DNA of 64,000 nucleotides from an uncultured Aquimarina sp. (GTDB taxonomy: Bacteria; Bacteroidota; Bacteroidia; Flavobacteriales; Flavobacteriaceae), in assembly GCA_947500505.1 (NCBI GenBank), contig CANMSL010000004.1, positions 186,001 to 250,000 of the forward strand, read 5' to 3'. The position numbers were made by a program, and so were the translations under genes. Within the stretch, counting starts at the first letter, position 1, and every line of letters begins with the position of its first letter. Under the pieces are notes generated by a model. That model was not told the DNA's origin. It did no database searches and worked only from the letters and a program-made list of their open reading frames with translations. Below, in pieces: positions 44,405 to 54,875 of this stretch.

Positions 44405-46294
44405 TTATTTCTTAGATTTAGTCTTCTGCTGCTGTTCTGCCTGCTCCATTAACTCCTTCATCTTCTTCTGAAACTTACCTTGTTTTTTAGGTTTCTTCTT
44501 ATTCTCCTGAATTTTAGCGTGAATCTTATCTTCATCAATAATAACATTCTTAATTACTAACATAATACCAATAGTAATTAAGTTAGAAATAAAATAATAC
44601 AATGACAGTCCGCTTGCATAATTATTAAAGAAAATCAACATCATCAATGGAGATAAATACATAATAAACTTCATATTAGGCATCCCCGGTTGTTGCTGTT
44701 GCATAGTTTGACCTGTGGTCATCATCATATATATAAAAATAGCTACAGATGCTAAGATTGGAAATAAGCTGATATGATCTCCATAGAAAGGAATTTCGAA
44801 AGGTAACTTTGCTATTGTATCATAACTGGATAAATCATCCGCCCATAAAAAGCTTTTCTGTCTTAAATCAAAAGCACTTGGAAAGAAATTAAACAATGCA
44901 TAAAAAACAGGTATTTGCATCAATGCGGGTAAACAACCACTCATAGGACTCGCACCAGCTTTACTATATAAAGCCATCGTCTCCTGTTGTTTTTTCATCG
45001 CATTGTCTTTGTACTTCTCGCTAATCTCTGCTATCTCTGGTTTTAAAATTTTCATTTTAGCCTGAGAAACATAGGACTTATAGGTTACTGGTGATAATAC
45101 AATCCTCACTACAATAGTCATCACAACAATAGCTATTCCGTAAGGTAGAAACCCACTTAAAAAACTAAAAAATGGAATGAATATATACCTGTTTATAATA
45201 CCAAAAATACCCCAGCCCAACGGTACAATTTCATCAAGGTTACGATCATAAGAACTTAAAATTTTATAATCCGTGGGACCGTAATACCAATTCATATTAT
45301 AATTCAATTCACCAGCCTGAAGCTCTAACGGCATCGAGGCTGCAAATTCTTTGGTGACTTTTATATCCTTATCATCTAGTTCACTGGTATTTGCAATATT
45401 TTTTGAGGCTAAAGTGGCAGTTTTAAAAGGAGTATCTGTTAGAAAAATAGACGTAAAGAAATGTTGTTTAAATCCTATCCAACTCACTTGTTCTTCCTGG
45501 TCTTCATCGAAATCACCTTGTCCGGTGAAATCGTCTTTGTCACCTTCGTACTCATAATGAATATCAGTATATCGATTCTCGTAAGAAGCACTCTTTGCCT
45601 GTCTGATAGCTTGTAATTTCCAATCCAAGTTTACCGCCTGATTGTTGTTAAATACTTGCTGTAATCCCTGAGATCTAATAGAGAAATCAAGCATGTAATC
45701 ATTAGGCTTTAATTCGTAACGGTACTCTAAAAACTTAGATTCTGAGACCTTAAGTTTCATAGATAATACTGTATTATCTCCATTTTTAGAAACTGTAGGC
45801 TCAAAAAATAAATCTTTTGTGTTTAAGATTCTATTGCCTGTTGTTCCAAAATTAAGATTGAAGGATGCATTTTTTCCATCTTTGATCAAATATAAGGGAA
45901 CGGAATCATATGTTTTAAAGTTTTTAAGCAACGCTTCTTCGATGTAACCGCCTCTATTGCTAATTTTCAAGCTTAAAACCTCATTTTCAATCGTAGTGAC
46001 ATTTTCTTTAGCAGAAGGCAAACTTGCAGAGTAGGCAAACGCTCCTAACTGAGATTGTGCTGCTACTACTGCTAGAGAATCTTCTGGATTAGCGACAATA
46101 GCTTCACTTTCTTTTACAAACTCTGTCGTTTTATTTTCATCAGCATTTTGTTCTGCTTCGACCTGTTCTTTTTTTGCTTTCTCTGCCTCAATTTCTTCTG
46201 GTGTTGGCTTATTTATGTAAAACATCCACGCAAAAATTCCAAATATCAGTACAAATCCAATTACTGTATTAAGGTCAAACTTCTTTTCTTCCAT
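44405..46294 (-). CDS. yidC: Membrane protein insertase YidC
   Basis: A 629-residue inner-membrane insertase. It has an N-terminal helix (about residues 10-27), a large periplasmic domain with an acidic insert (about 30-360), then the conserved five-helix core (about 360-590). The core contains YIFIPFFSFLSGFLPYGIAI, KMKILKPEIAEISEKY, GASPMSGCLPALMQIPVFYA and the final helix pair. The basic C-terminal tail (KKKPKKQGKFQKKMKE) may bind ribosomes. It lies 90 bp downstream of pyrG on the same strand, an arrangement commonly seen in Bacteroidota. Confidence 0.95.
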   Translation of the reverse strand: MEEKKFDLNTVIGFVLIFGIFAWMFYINKPTPEEIEAEKAKKEQVEAEQNADENKTTEFVKESEAIVANPEDSLAVVAAQSQLGAFAYSASLPSAKENVTTIENEVLSLKISNRGGYIEEALLKNFKTYDSVPLYLIKDGKNASFNLNFGTTGNRILNTKDLFFEPTVSKNGDNTVLSMKLKVSESKFLEYRYELKPNDYMLDFSIRSQGLQQVFNNNQAVNLDWKLQAIRQAKSASYENRYTDIHYEYEGDKDDFTGQGDFDEDQEEQVSWIGFKQHFFTSIFLTDTPFKTATLASKNIANTSELDDKDIKVTKEFAASMPLELQAGELNYNMNWYYGPTDYKILSSYDRNLDEIVPLGWGIFGIINRYIFIPFFSFLSGFLPYGIAIVVMTIVVRIVLSPVTYKSYVSQAKMKILKPEIAEISEKYKDNAMKKQQETMALYSKAGASPMSGCLPALMQIPVFYALFNFFPSAFDLRQKSFLWADDLSSYDTIAKLPFEIPFYGDHISLFPILASVAIFIYMMMTTGQTMQQQQPGMPNMKFIMYLSPLMMLIFFNNYASGLSLYYFISNLITIGIMLVIKNVIIDEDKIHAKIQENKKKPKKQGKFQKKMKELMEQAEQQQKTKSKK

Positions 46295-46384
46295 TGATAT
46301 GTGTATAAAAAAACCTTTGTATACTTATATAAGTAAGGCTTTCCAAAATTATATTACTTTTTGTATTGTCAATTATCTAGCCAG

Positions 46385-48034
<1,650 letters not shown>

Positions 48035-48068
48035 TTAACTATTTGTTCGGTTGTGTTTAAATTTTGCG

Positions 48069-48076
48069 CAAAAATA
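48069..48076 (-). promoter_or_regulatory. Putative -7 box of the pyrG-yidC unit
   Basis: TATTTTTG on the minus strand, 41 bp before the pyrG ATG, fits TAnnTTTG. No TTG at the optimal distance was found, so this call is weaker than the others. Confidence 0.4.
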
Positions 48077-48184
48077 CAAAGAAGAACCCAAACAGGACAT
48101 TGAAAATCTGGCAATATTTATATAACTTATATATAATTCTTTAACAGCATAAAAAACTGAAAATGAAATGATAGTGTACTAAAC

Positions 48185-48215
48185 TAAAAAATCCTATCTC
48201 ATAAAGACAGGATTT
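48185..48215 (-). terminator. Terminator after DUF5606 gene
   Basis: On the minus strand an 11-bp stem with one mismatch (48189-48199 and 48205-48215; AAATCCTATCT and AGACAGGATTT) is followed by a T-run. It closes the ruvX-def-DUF5606 unit. Confidence 0.75.
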
Positions 48216-48235
48216 TTATTCGATAAAATCTAATT

Positions 48236-48655
48236 TTATTCTTCCTCTTCAGAAGCTACCTCTTCTTGTTTTTCAAAATCAGTAATCCCTTTGGATTGTA
48301 AAATATTATACCATTGTATTACTTTTTTCATATCACTAACATACACTCTATCATCATCATAATCAGGTAACACTTCACTAAAATAAGCCTCTAATTTATT
48401 CTTAGATTCTTTATGGCTGATGGCTTGTTTGCCATTTTCTTTAACCTGAATTCTTTTAAAAATCTCTCTCAAAGGAACTTCTTCCGTAAATGTATAAATC
48501 GCTATTTCGCTAAGTATACTTACATTATTTTGTATGCTAACAGATAGTTTTTTTCCATCTGCTAATGATTCTGCAATAAATCCACTTCGGGTTTGTGCTT
48601 TTAATTCGTACAATCCTGGTTTCCCGGAAATAGACAATATTTTATCTAAGCTCAT
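48236..48655 (-). CDS. DUF5606 domain-containing protein
   Basis: A 139-residue soluble protein. The N-terminal ISGKPGLYELKAQTRSGFIAES segment is a small beta-barrel like that of DUF5606/DUF6852 proteins found only in Bacteroidota. The acidic C-terminal tail (EKQEEVASEEEE) is typical. Function unknown. It follows def after 112 bp on the same strand; the def-DUF5606 neighbourhood is common in this phylum. Confidence 0.88.
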   Translation of the reverse strand: MSLDKILSISGKPGLYELKAQTRSGFIAESLADGKKLSVSIQNNVSILSEIAIYTFTEEVPLREIFKRIQVKENGKQAISHKESKNKLEAYFSEVLPDYDDDRVYVSDMKKVIQWYNILQSKGITDFEKQEEVASEEEE

Positions 48656-48767
48656 AAATTTATTTTCAAAGTTGGCAAATATCTGCAGTTCCTTTTAAAA
48701 AATCAAACTTTAACCAACATATATTATTAATGAATTCTTTGTTTTACAATATGCATCAAATATATAA

Positions 48768-49358
48768 TTAACGACCCTTTTTGGCTAAAGGAAATCTCAT
48801 TCGATATTCTGGATGTATTTTACCCTTGGAAATATTGGTAAGTTTTCCTTTAATCAAACGTTTTTTAAGGCTAGAAAGTTTATCTGTAAACAAAACCCCT
48901 TCGATATGATCATATTCGTGCTGAATTACCCTTGCTGCCAAACCACTATATATTTCTGTATGTTCCTTAAAGTTTTGATCAAAATAATTAATCTTTATGG
49001 TTTCTTTTCTGAATACATCTTCCCTAACTTCTGGGATACTCAGGCATCCTTCGGTAAAAGCCCACTCCTCACCTGTTTCTTCTTGAATTGTTGCATTTAT
49101 AAAAACTTTCTTAAATCCTTGAAGCTCTTTTCTGTCTTCTTCAGAAAGTTCTTCGTCGTCCGCAAAAGGTTCGGTATCAACTAAGAACAGACGTATAGGA
49201 AGTCCTATCTGAGGAGCTGCCAACCCAACTCCATATGCATTATACATAGTCTCAAACATATTTTCGAGCAATTCTGAAAGTTTTGGGTAATCTTTTGTTA
49301 TTTCTTTCGCTTTTTTCTTCAATACCGGGTCACCGTATGCTACAATGGGTAAAATCAT
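48768..49358 (-). CDS. def: Peptide deformylase
   Basis: A 196-residue metalloenzyme removing the formyl group from nascent proteins. The three family motifs are present: GVGLAAPQIG (residues 43-52), EGCLSIP with the metal-binding Cys, and QHEYDHIEG with both His ligands and the catalytic Glu. An insertion rich in Glu and Asp (DDEELSEEDRKEL) between motifs 1 and 2 is typical of the Bacteroidota enzyme. It is transcribed with ruvX and DUF5606, but a four-helix-bundle gene separates it from ruvX. Confidence 0.96.
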   Translation of the reverse strand: MILPIVAYGDPVLKKKAKEITKDYPKLSELLENMFETMYNAYGVGLAAPQIGLPIRLFLVDTEPFADDEELSEEDRKELQGFKKVFINATIQEETGEEWAFTEGCLSIPEVREDVFRKETIKINYFDQNFKEHTEIYSGLAARVIQHEYDHIEGVLFTDKLSSLKKRLIKGKLTNISKGKIHPEYRMRFPLAKKGR

Positions 49359-49413
49359 CTAAAATGTATACTTTTTAATGGATAATGAACAATCCAAATT
49401 TATTAATTTAAAA

Positions 49414-49758
49414 TTAAAGGTTTTTGGAAGCTGTTATTCTACTTGAAATAAAATTTGCTGTCAATTCTTTGGCTTCTTTTAATATCCTTCCCGCCTCATT
49501 TTCATTTTTCAAATTTTCATCTTTAAGAAATTCAGTCCAAAAAATGCATTCATCTGCTTCCTCAATAACAATGCTTAATTTTGAAACAAACCCTTTCTTA
49601 GTTTGCGCTAAACAAGCTGCTCTATAATTTGCAGCAACAGATGTAGAACATCTTATTAATTGACCTTCTATGTGCTTGCCCAGCTTATTAGACGGAAGAC
49701 TAAGTGCTAATTTAACACATTGATGTGCAAAGTTTTTTGATCTAATCTTTAAATCCAT
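49414..49758 (-). CDS. Four-helix-bundle protein (23S rRNA intervening-sequence protein family)
   Basis: A 114-residue helical protein with the TIGR02436 pattern: an N-terminal LKIRSKNFAHQCVKLALSLP helix, QLIRCSTSVAANYRAAC, then SKLSIVIEEADECIFWTEFL and a final KELTANFISSRITASK helix. The family was first found inside intervening sequences of spirochete and other 23S rRNAs and occurs as scattered single genes in Bacteroidota. Its role is unknown. Here it sits 32 bp after ruvX and 55 bp before def on the same strand, so it has been inserted into a normally compact gene pair. Confidence 0.88.
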   Translation of the reverse strand: MDLKIRSKNFAHQCVKLALSLPSNKLGKHIEGQLIRCSTSVAANYRAACLAQTKKGFVSKLSIVIEEADECIFWTEFLKDENLKNENEAGRILKEAKELTANFISSRITASKNL

Positions 49759-49790
49759 CCTATGGAGACATTATTCATTATACAATATTC

Positions 49791-50201
49791 CTATAAATTA
49801 TAAAGATAATCCTGAAGTATGATAGTAGCACTGATCTGATCTACTAATGCTTTATCTCTTCGTTTCTTCTTTGATATTCCACTAGCAATCATAGTATCAA
49901 AAGCCATTTTAGATGTGAATCGTTCATCTATTCTTTTAACTTGAATATCTGGCAATAGTTTTGCTAATTTTTTTAAAAACGGCTGAATTAACTTTTCACT
50001 CTCCGAGGCTTCTCCGTGTAATCGTTTTGGTTCTCCAACTATAAACAATTCTACTTCTTCTTTTTTCACATACTCTTGTAACCAATTCAATACATCTTTA
50101 GTATCTACTGTGGTTAACCCGGATGCAATGATCTTGGATTCGTCTGTAACTGCAATTCCACATCTTTTGCCTCCATAATCTATTGCCAAAATCCTTGCCA
50201 T
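49791..50201 (-). CDS. ruvX: Putative Holliday junction resolvase / pre-16S rRNA nuclease RuvX (YqgF)
   Basis: A 136-residue RNase H-fold nuclease. Motifs ILAIDYGGKRCGIAVTD (residues 4-20), ELFIVGEPKRLHGEASESE, the VKRIDERFTSKMAFD acidic centre and the terminal KALVDQISATIILQDYL are typical YqgF features. YqgF/RuvX processes the 5' end of pre-16S rRNA in other bacteria. A promoter (50215-50247) lies upstream. Confidence 0.94.
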   Translation of the reverse strand: MARILAIDYGGKRCGIAVTDESKIIASGLTTVDTKDVLNWLQEYVKKEEVELFIVGEPKRLHGEASESEKLIQPFLKKLAKLLPDIQVKRIDERFTSKMAFDTMIASGISKKKRRDKALVDQISATIILQDYLYNL

Positions 50202-50214
50202 ATTTTATTTTGTG

Positions 50215-50247
50215 CAAAAGTATGATATTATGCGTTAAATTTTTCAA
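50215..50247 (-). promoter_or_regulatory. Promoter of the ruvX-def-DUF5606 unit
   Basis: On the minus strand, TTG at 50245-50247 and TACTTTTG at 50215-50222 are spaced by 22 bp, ending 14 bp before the ruvX ATG. Confidence 0.55.
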
Positions 50248-50396
50248 TCTTTTTAATTTGATTAGAATTATTCAAAAAGATTCCTGATGAGCATTTATAC
50301 AGAATCTTAAAATCATTATGAATCATTTAAGTAAAAAAAAAAAAAGAAATAGTATACCTTTATTTTTTTTGTAGCTATTATCTTTGAAAACAAAAG

Positions 50397-51077
50397 ATGA
50401 AAAACATCACTGCAAAAAGAGTACTTTTAATACTTTCTGCTTGTATTACTCTGTTGTTAGTCTTACACATAGTTAGCTATATCAATTTCTACACTAATCA
50501 GTTAAGCACTCGAGATTTCTTCTTTAGAAAATTTAACTTATCAGAAGAAAAGAATGTTCCCTCTATTTTTTCAGGACTATTACACTTAACAGCAAGCCTA
50601 CTTTTATTTAAAATCGCCACAATAAAATTGAAGATTGACAAAAAGAAGTTTTTTTGGATAAGTTTAGGCGTACTTTTCCTCTTTCTTGGTTTAGACGAAT
50701 TATTTAGAATTCATGAATCGGTGGCACGTTTTATGACCAAAAATTATCCGACTGACGGTGCCTTTCTTTATGGGTGGGTAATTCCATATGGAATTGCTGT
50801 GATAATCATTGGTCTTTTATATTTAAAACCTTTATTAAGTCTTCCAAAAAGAACAATGCTGAATTTTGTTTTATCAGGAAGTATTTTTCTTATTGGTGCT
50901 ATAGGATTAGAGATGGCTTCCGGTTGGTATTGGACAGAATATAATATCTCTGTCGAAGATCAACATTTTACTATTCCGTTATTTATCCTCTATACCTTTG
51001 AAGAACTTTTTGAAATGCTTGGTATAAGTTTATTTATTTATGAACTTTGGAGATTTAAAAACAAGTATGCTTTATAA
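50397..51077 (+). CDS. Hypothetical six-helix membrane protein
   Basis: A 226-residue membrane protein with about six predicted helices (VLLILSACITLLLVLHIV, GLLHLTASLLLF, FWISLGVLFLFLGLDELF, VIPYGIAVIIIGLLYL, FVLSGSIFLIGAIGLEMA, PLFILYTFEELFEMLGISLF). Charged motifs DELFRIHE and EELFEMLG sit in or next to helices 3 and 6. I do not recognise a named family. It is 39 bp upstream of dapD on the same strand, so co-transcription is possible, though no functional link is evident. Confidence 0.65.
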   Translation: MKNITAKRVLLILSACITLLLVLHIVSYINFYTNQLSTRDFFFRKFNLSEEKNVPSIFSGLLHLTASLLLFKIATIKLKIDKKKFFWISLGVLFLFLGLDELFRIHESVARFMTKNYPTDGAFLYGWVIPYGIAVIIIGLLYLKPLLSLPKRTMLNFVLSGSIFLIGAIGLEMASGWYWTEYNISVEDQHFTIPLFILYTFEELFEMLGISLFIYELWRFKNKYAL

Positions 51078-51116
51078 AAATTTTTATAGATCATCTATTA
51101 CTCAAAATTAAATTAA

Positions 51117-51932
51117 ATGAACCAACTAAAAGAAACCATAGAAAAAGCTTGGAATAACAGAGAGCTTTTAAAAGAATCAAATACCCAGGATGCTATTAGA
51201 AAAGTAGTCGATCTATTGGATGCCGGAGAGCTTCGTGTAGCAGAACCTGTAGGGAATGAATGGCAAGTAAATGAATGGATAAAAAAAGGTGTAGTACTAT
51301 ATTTTCCTATACAAAAAATGGAAACTTTAGAAGCCGGTATTTTTGAATATCACGATAAAATTCCATTAAAAAAAGGATATGAAGCAAAAGGAATTCGTGT
51401 AGTACCTAATGCAGTGGCACGTCACGGATCTTATATCTCTTCTGGAACTATCTTAATGCCAAGTTATGTAAATATCGGTGCATATGTAGACGAAGGAACA
51501 ATGGTAGATACTTGGGCAACGGTAGGAAGTTGTGCACAAATTGGCAAAAATGTTCACTTAAGCGGTGGTGTTGGTATTGGTGGTGTTTTAGAACCGTTGC
51601 AGGCTGCTCCTGTAATTATTGAGGACAATGCTTTTATCGGATCCAGATGTATCGTAGTAGAAGGTGTTCGTGTAGAAACGGAAGCAGTACTTGGAGCAAA
51701 TGTTGTATTAACAGCATCTACTAAAATTATCGATGTAACCGGTGATACTCCTATTGAGCGTAAAGGTGTAGTACCGGCAAGATCGGTGGTTATACCAGGA
51801 AGTTACACAAAAAAATTCGCTGCAGGTGAATATAACGTTCCTTGTGCACTAATTATCGGTAAACGAAAGGAGAGCACCAATAAAAAGACCTCTCTTAATG
51901 ATGCTCTAAGAGAACACGATGTAGCTGTATAA
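51117..51932 (+). CDS. dapD: 2,3,4,5-tetrahydropyridine-2,6-dicarboxylate N-succinyltransferase
   Basis: A 271-residue trimeric enzyme in lysine and diaminopimelate synthesis. The N-terminal helical domain (about 1-95) is followed by a left-handed beta-helix with hexapeptide repeats (IGAYVDEGTMVDTWATVGSC, VHLSGGVGIGGVLEPLQAAP, VIIEDNAFIGSRCIVVEGV). The succinyl-CoA site ends with CALIIGKRK. The length and order match Escherichia coli DapD. It supplies meso-diaminopimelate for peptidoglycan. Confidence 0.96.
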   Translation: MNQLKETIEKAWNNRELLKESNTQDAIRKVVDLLDAGELRVAEPVGNEWQVNEWIKKGVVLYFPIQKMETLEAGIFEYHDKIPLKKGYEAKGIRVVPNAVARHGSYISSGTILMPSYVNIGAYVDEGTMVDTWATVGSCAQIGKNVHLSGGVGIGGVLEPLQAAPVIIEDNAFIGSRCIVVEGVRVETEAVLGANVVLTASTKIIDVTGDTPIERKGVVPARSVVIPGSYTKKFAAGEYNVPCALIIGKRKESTNKKTSLNDALREHDVAV

Positions 51933-51950
51933 TTATTCATATTAAATACC

Positions 51951-52000
51951 GTCACATCGAGCGAAGTCGAAATGATGTTTCTCGACTCCGCTCGAAATGA
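51951..52000. repeat. REP-like inverted repeat A
   Basis: TCGAGCGAAGTCGA (51957-51970) pairs with TCGACTCCGCTCGA (51982-51995), with one G-T mismatch; the flanks GTCACA and AATGAG extend it. The same family occurs at 53987-54055 (copy B). Confidence 0.75.
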
Positions 52001-52041
52001 GAGATTTAGAATTCGAAACTAATCCATAGTTCTTTCTGTAA

Positions 52042-53106
52042 ATGAAAATATTAGTCATTCAGCAAAAAATGATCGGTGATGTGCTTACCAGTACTATTAT
52101 TTGTGAAGCGCTAAAGAAAGAATATCCCGAAGCCACTATTGATTATCTTGTAAATTCTAGTACAAAACCTGTTATTCAGGGAAATCCATTTTTCGATCAT
52201 ATTGTCGAATTCAAGAACGAATATCGTGACAGTAAAAAAGAGTTTTACTCTTTTTTAAAAGAAATCAAAAAGTCAAAATATGATTTGGTCGTGGATGTAT
52301 ATGGAAAATTAGAAAGTAACCTTATTTCGTACTTTTCTAAAGCTCCTAAGAAAGTATCTTTTTACAAATGGTACACTAAGTTTTTATACTCTAAAGTTAT
52401 TTACAGAAAATCAGAACCTATTACCAATGCTTCTATAGCAATTGAAAACAGGTTAAGACTTGTGTATTCCGAAAATAAAATTACTTCAAACATTATTCGT
52501 CCTAAAATTTTCTTAACTGAAGATGAAAAAAATTCAGCTAAACAGTTTTTGGAATCCAATGGTATCACTAAAAAAAAGCCTCTTATAATGATTAGCGTTT
52601 TGGGTAGTGAAATGCGAAAAACACTACCTTTTGAATATATGGCAAAGGTCATTGATGAAATTGTAATAACCACAAGTGCCGATATTCTATTTAATTATAT
52701 CCCAAATCAGGAAAAAGATGCTAAAGCAATCTATGATCTAACTACCTTAACCACACGGAAGCACATTCATTTTAATGTATTCGGAAAGAGTTTACGGGAT
52801 TTTATAGCCATTCTCTTTCATTGTGATGCCCTAGTAGGAAATGAAGGTGGTGCAGTTAATATGGCAAAAGCTCTTGACAAACCTACCTTTACAATTTTCT
52901 CTCCTTGGATTATTAAAAAAGACTGGAATATGTTTGAAGATGGTGTGACACACGATTCAGTGCATCTTTATGACTTTAAACCCCAATTATATGGAGATAA
53001 AACTCCAAAAGAGATGAAAGACAAAGCGATGGAATTATACAAAAGTTTTTCGACAGAGTTAATTATTCCTAGTATCAGGTCGTATCTTAAAAATTTAAAA
53101 CTCTAA
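52042..53106 (+). CDS. Glycosyltransferase family 9 (heptosyltransferase-like)
   Basis: A 354-residue GT-B enzyme of the ADP-heptose:LPS heptosyltransferase family. It has the N-terminal IQQKMIGDVLTSTIICEAL, VVDVYGKLESNLISYFSKA, and the C-terminal donor-site block GNEGGAVNMAKALDKPTFTIFSPW. Enzymes of this family add heptose or related sugars to the LPS core. It opens a surface-glycan locus of alternating-strand genes. Its stop lies 6 bp from the stop of the convergent GT2 gene. Confidence 0.88.
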   Translation: MKILVIQQKMIGDVLTSTIICEALKKEYPEATIDYLVNSSTKPVIQGNPFFDHIVEFKNEYRDSKKEFYSFLKEIKKSKYDLVVDVYGKLESNLISYFSKAPKKVSFYKWYTKFLYSKVIYRKSEPITNASIAIENRLRLVYSENKITSNIIRPKIFLTEDEKNSAKQFLESNGITKKKPLIMISVLGSEMRKTLPFEYMAKVIDEIVITTSADILFNYIPNQEKDAKAIYDLTTLTTRKHIHFNVFGKSLRDFIAILFHCDALVGNEGGAVNMAKALDKPTFTIFSPWIIKKDWNMFEDGVTHDSVHLYDFKPQLYGDKTPKEMKDKAMELYKSFSTELIIPSIRSYLKNLKL

Positions 53107-53112
53107 TCTACT

Positions 53113-53934
53113 TTAGTCTTTTTCAATTCCAAAAGGAGTTCTAATTACTTTACTTTTTTTAGTAATTTTTCTTATCGCGTTATTTTTCGTGATCATTTCG
53201 GGCTGAACGTAACCTCTTTCGTGATAAAGGTGTAAGCAGATAGCACTATATCTTATTTGTTTTGCCTTGATTCCAAGATTAAACAATCGTTCTCCAATTT
53301 CTCTATCCTCTCCTCCATATTGCATACGTTCATCAAAACCATTTACTAATAAAACATCTTTTTTCCAGCCGGAAACATTCATACCGTCCCAAGTGGCTTT
53401 AGTAGGAGTTATAAAATTAAGAAAGCGTTCTTTAAATCCTTTAGAAGTTAATTTATTAAGTTTAAATGAAGATTCAAGCCCCTGCTCTTTTAACCAATTT
53501 GCATCAAAACATCTTTGACTTTCTATATCTTCTTTAGAAATCTGTTCTGATATATCCTTTGGCAATTTAAAATAACCTCCTGATAAAAACCATCCTGGTT
53601 TTCTCAATCGCAAATGTGTTTCAATAAAATCTTTCCTGGGGATACAATCGCCATCCGTAAACAACAAATAATCTGTATTAGCAAGGGGAATTGCCTTATT
53701 TAAAATTTCGGTCTTCCTAAATCCTTGATCCTCATGCCAGATATGCTCTATTCGGAATTTAGTCGTTTTAGAAAATTCTGAGATCACTTTTTTGGTATCT
53801 TCTCCAGAACCATCATCGGCAATAATCAACTCAAAGGTATTAGTACTCTGGTTCTCATAACCCAATAATACTTTTTGCAACCATTGCGGTTGATTATAAG
53901 TACTTATGATTACTGTAATATCCGGTAATTGCAT
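53113..53934 (-). CDS. Glycosyltransferase family 2
   Basis: A 273-residue GT-A enzyme. ATG at 53934 is preferred over a TTG at 53973 (13 codons earlier). Visible motifs: ISTYNQPQWLQKVLLGYENQ, IIADDGSGEDTKKV, the metal-binding FTDGDCIPRKDFIE and, near residue 205, YGGEDREIGERLFNLG, as in galactosyltransferase-like (Glyco_transf_7C) enzymes. Probably acts on the LPS core in the cytoplasm. Confidence 0.88.
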   Translation of the reverse strand: MQLPDITVIISTYNQPQWLQKVLLGYENQSTNTFELIIADDGSGEDTKKVISEFSKTTKFRIEHIWHEDQGFRKTEILNKAIPLANTDYLLFTDGDCIPRKDFIETHLRLRKPGWFLSGGYFKLPKDISEQISKEDIESQRCFDANWLKEQGLESSFKLNKLTSKGFKERFLNFITPTKATWDGMNVSGWKKDVLLVNGFDERMQYGGEDREIGERLFNLGIKAKQIRYSAICLHLYHERGYVQPEMITKNNAIRKITKKSKVIRTPFGIEKD

Positions 53935-53986
53935 TGCCGTAAAAATAGTTATTTTTGCGAGTAAGTTATTCAAAAATAAACTTTAC

Positions 53987-54055
53987 TGTCATTTCGAGCG
54001 GAGTCAAGAAATAGTATTGTTATTGGTAATACATTGCGACTCCGCTCAATGTGAC
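53987..54055. repeat. REP-like inverted repeat B
   Basis: GAGCGGAGTC (53996-54005) and GACTCCGCTC (54038-54047) form a perfect 10-bp pair in the divergent gap between two GT2 genes; flanking TGTCATTTC and AATGTGACG extend it. Similar to copy A at 51951-52000. Confidence 0.75.
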
Positions 54056-54104
54056 GGGATATTATTGAAATAATTTTAACATCAATCATCACAAAAAAAC
54101 CCGA

Positions 54105-54872
54105 ATGATTAAACTATCAGCTGTTATTATTACTTATAATGAAGAAAAAAAAATTGAGAGATGTTTATCTTCTTTGGTTGGTGTAGCAGAGGAGATTGTA
54201 GTTGTAGATTCTTTTTCTACAGACAAAACAGAAGAAATTTGTAAACGATTTGATGTTAAATTTATACGGCAAAAGTTCTTAGGATACATTGAGCAAAAGA
54301 ACTTTGCAATTACACAAGCCTCCAATGATCATATCATATCTTTAGATGGTGATGAAGCATTATCTTGCGAACTTCAGGACTCTTTACTAAAATTAAAATC
54401 TAATTGGGTTCACGATGGATATTATATGAACAGATATAATAATTTTTGCGGACAATGGATAAAGCACTCGGATTGGTATCCAGACAAGAAACTTAGGGCA
54501 TTTATAAAAGGGAAAGGAGAATGGCAAGGCATTAATCCACATGATTCTTTTAAATTAACCAATCCAAAAGCCGCTTCAAAATTAAACGGTGATATCCTGC
54601 ATTGGAATTACGCCACATATCAAGAGTTTAATCTAAAAACTGATAAATTCTCTACAATCTCAGCGCAATCATATTATAAATTAGGTAAAAAGGCACCTAT
54701 CTGGAAGATTGTCCTTAACCCTACCTGGGCTTTTTTTAAGGCGTATTTTTTAAGATTTGGATTTCTCGATGGGTTCAATGGTTTTATAATCTGTGTACAA
54801 ACTGCCAATATTACATTTCTTAAGTATTCTAAACTCAGAGAATTGATTAGAAATAATAAACCTTCGAATTAA
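54105..54872 (+). CDS. Glycosyltransferase family 2 (LPS-core WaaE/KdtX-like)
   Basis: A 255-residue GT-A protein. IITYNEEKKIERCLSSLVG, EEIVVVDSFSTDKTEEICKR, ISLDGDEALS and the middle GDILHWNYATYQEFNLKTDK correspond to the WaaE/KdtX-like subfamily that adds glucose to the inner LPS core. A hydrophobic C-terminal part (WAFFKAYFLRFGFLDGFNG) probably attaches it to the membrane. Its stop is 3 bp from the stop of the kinase gene. Confidence 0.9.
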   Translation: MIKLSAVIITYNEEKKIERCLSSLVGVAEEIVVVDSFSTDKTEEICKRFDVKFIRQKFLGYIEQKNFAITQASNDHIISLDGDEALSCELQDSLLKLKSNWVHDGYYMNRYNNFCGQWIKHSDWYPDKKLRAFIKGKGEWQGINPHDSFKLTNPKAASKLNGDILHWNYATYQEFNLKTDKFSTISAQSYYKLGKKAPIWKIVLNPTWAFFKAYFLRFGFLDGFNGFIICVQTANITFLKYSKLRELIRNNKPSN

Positions 54873-54875
54873 AAA

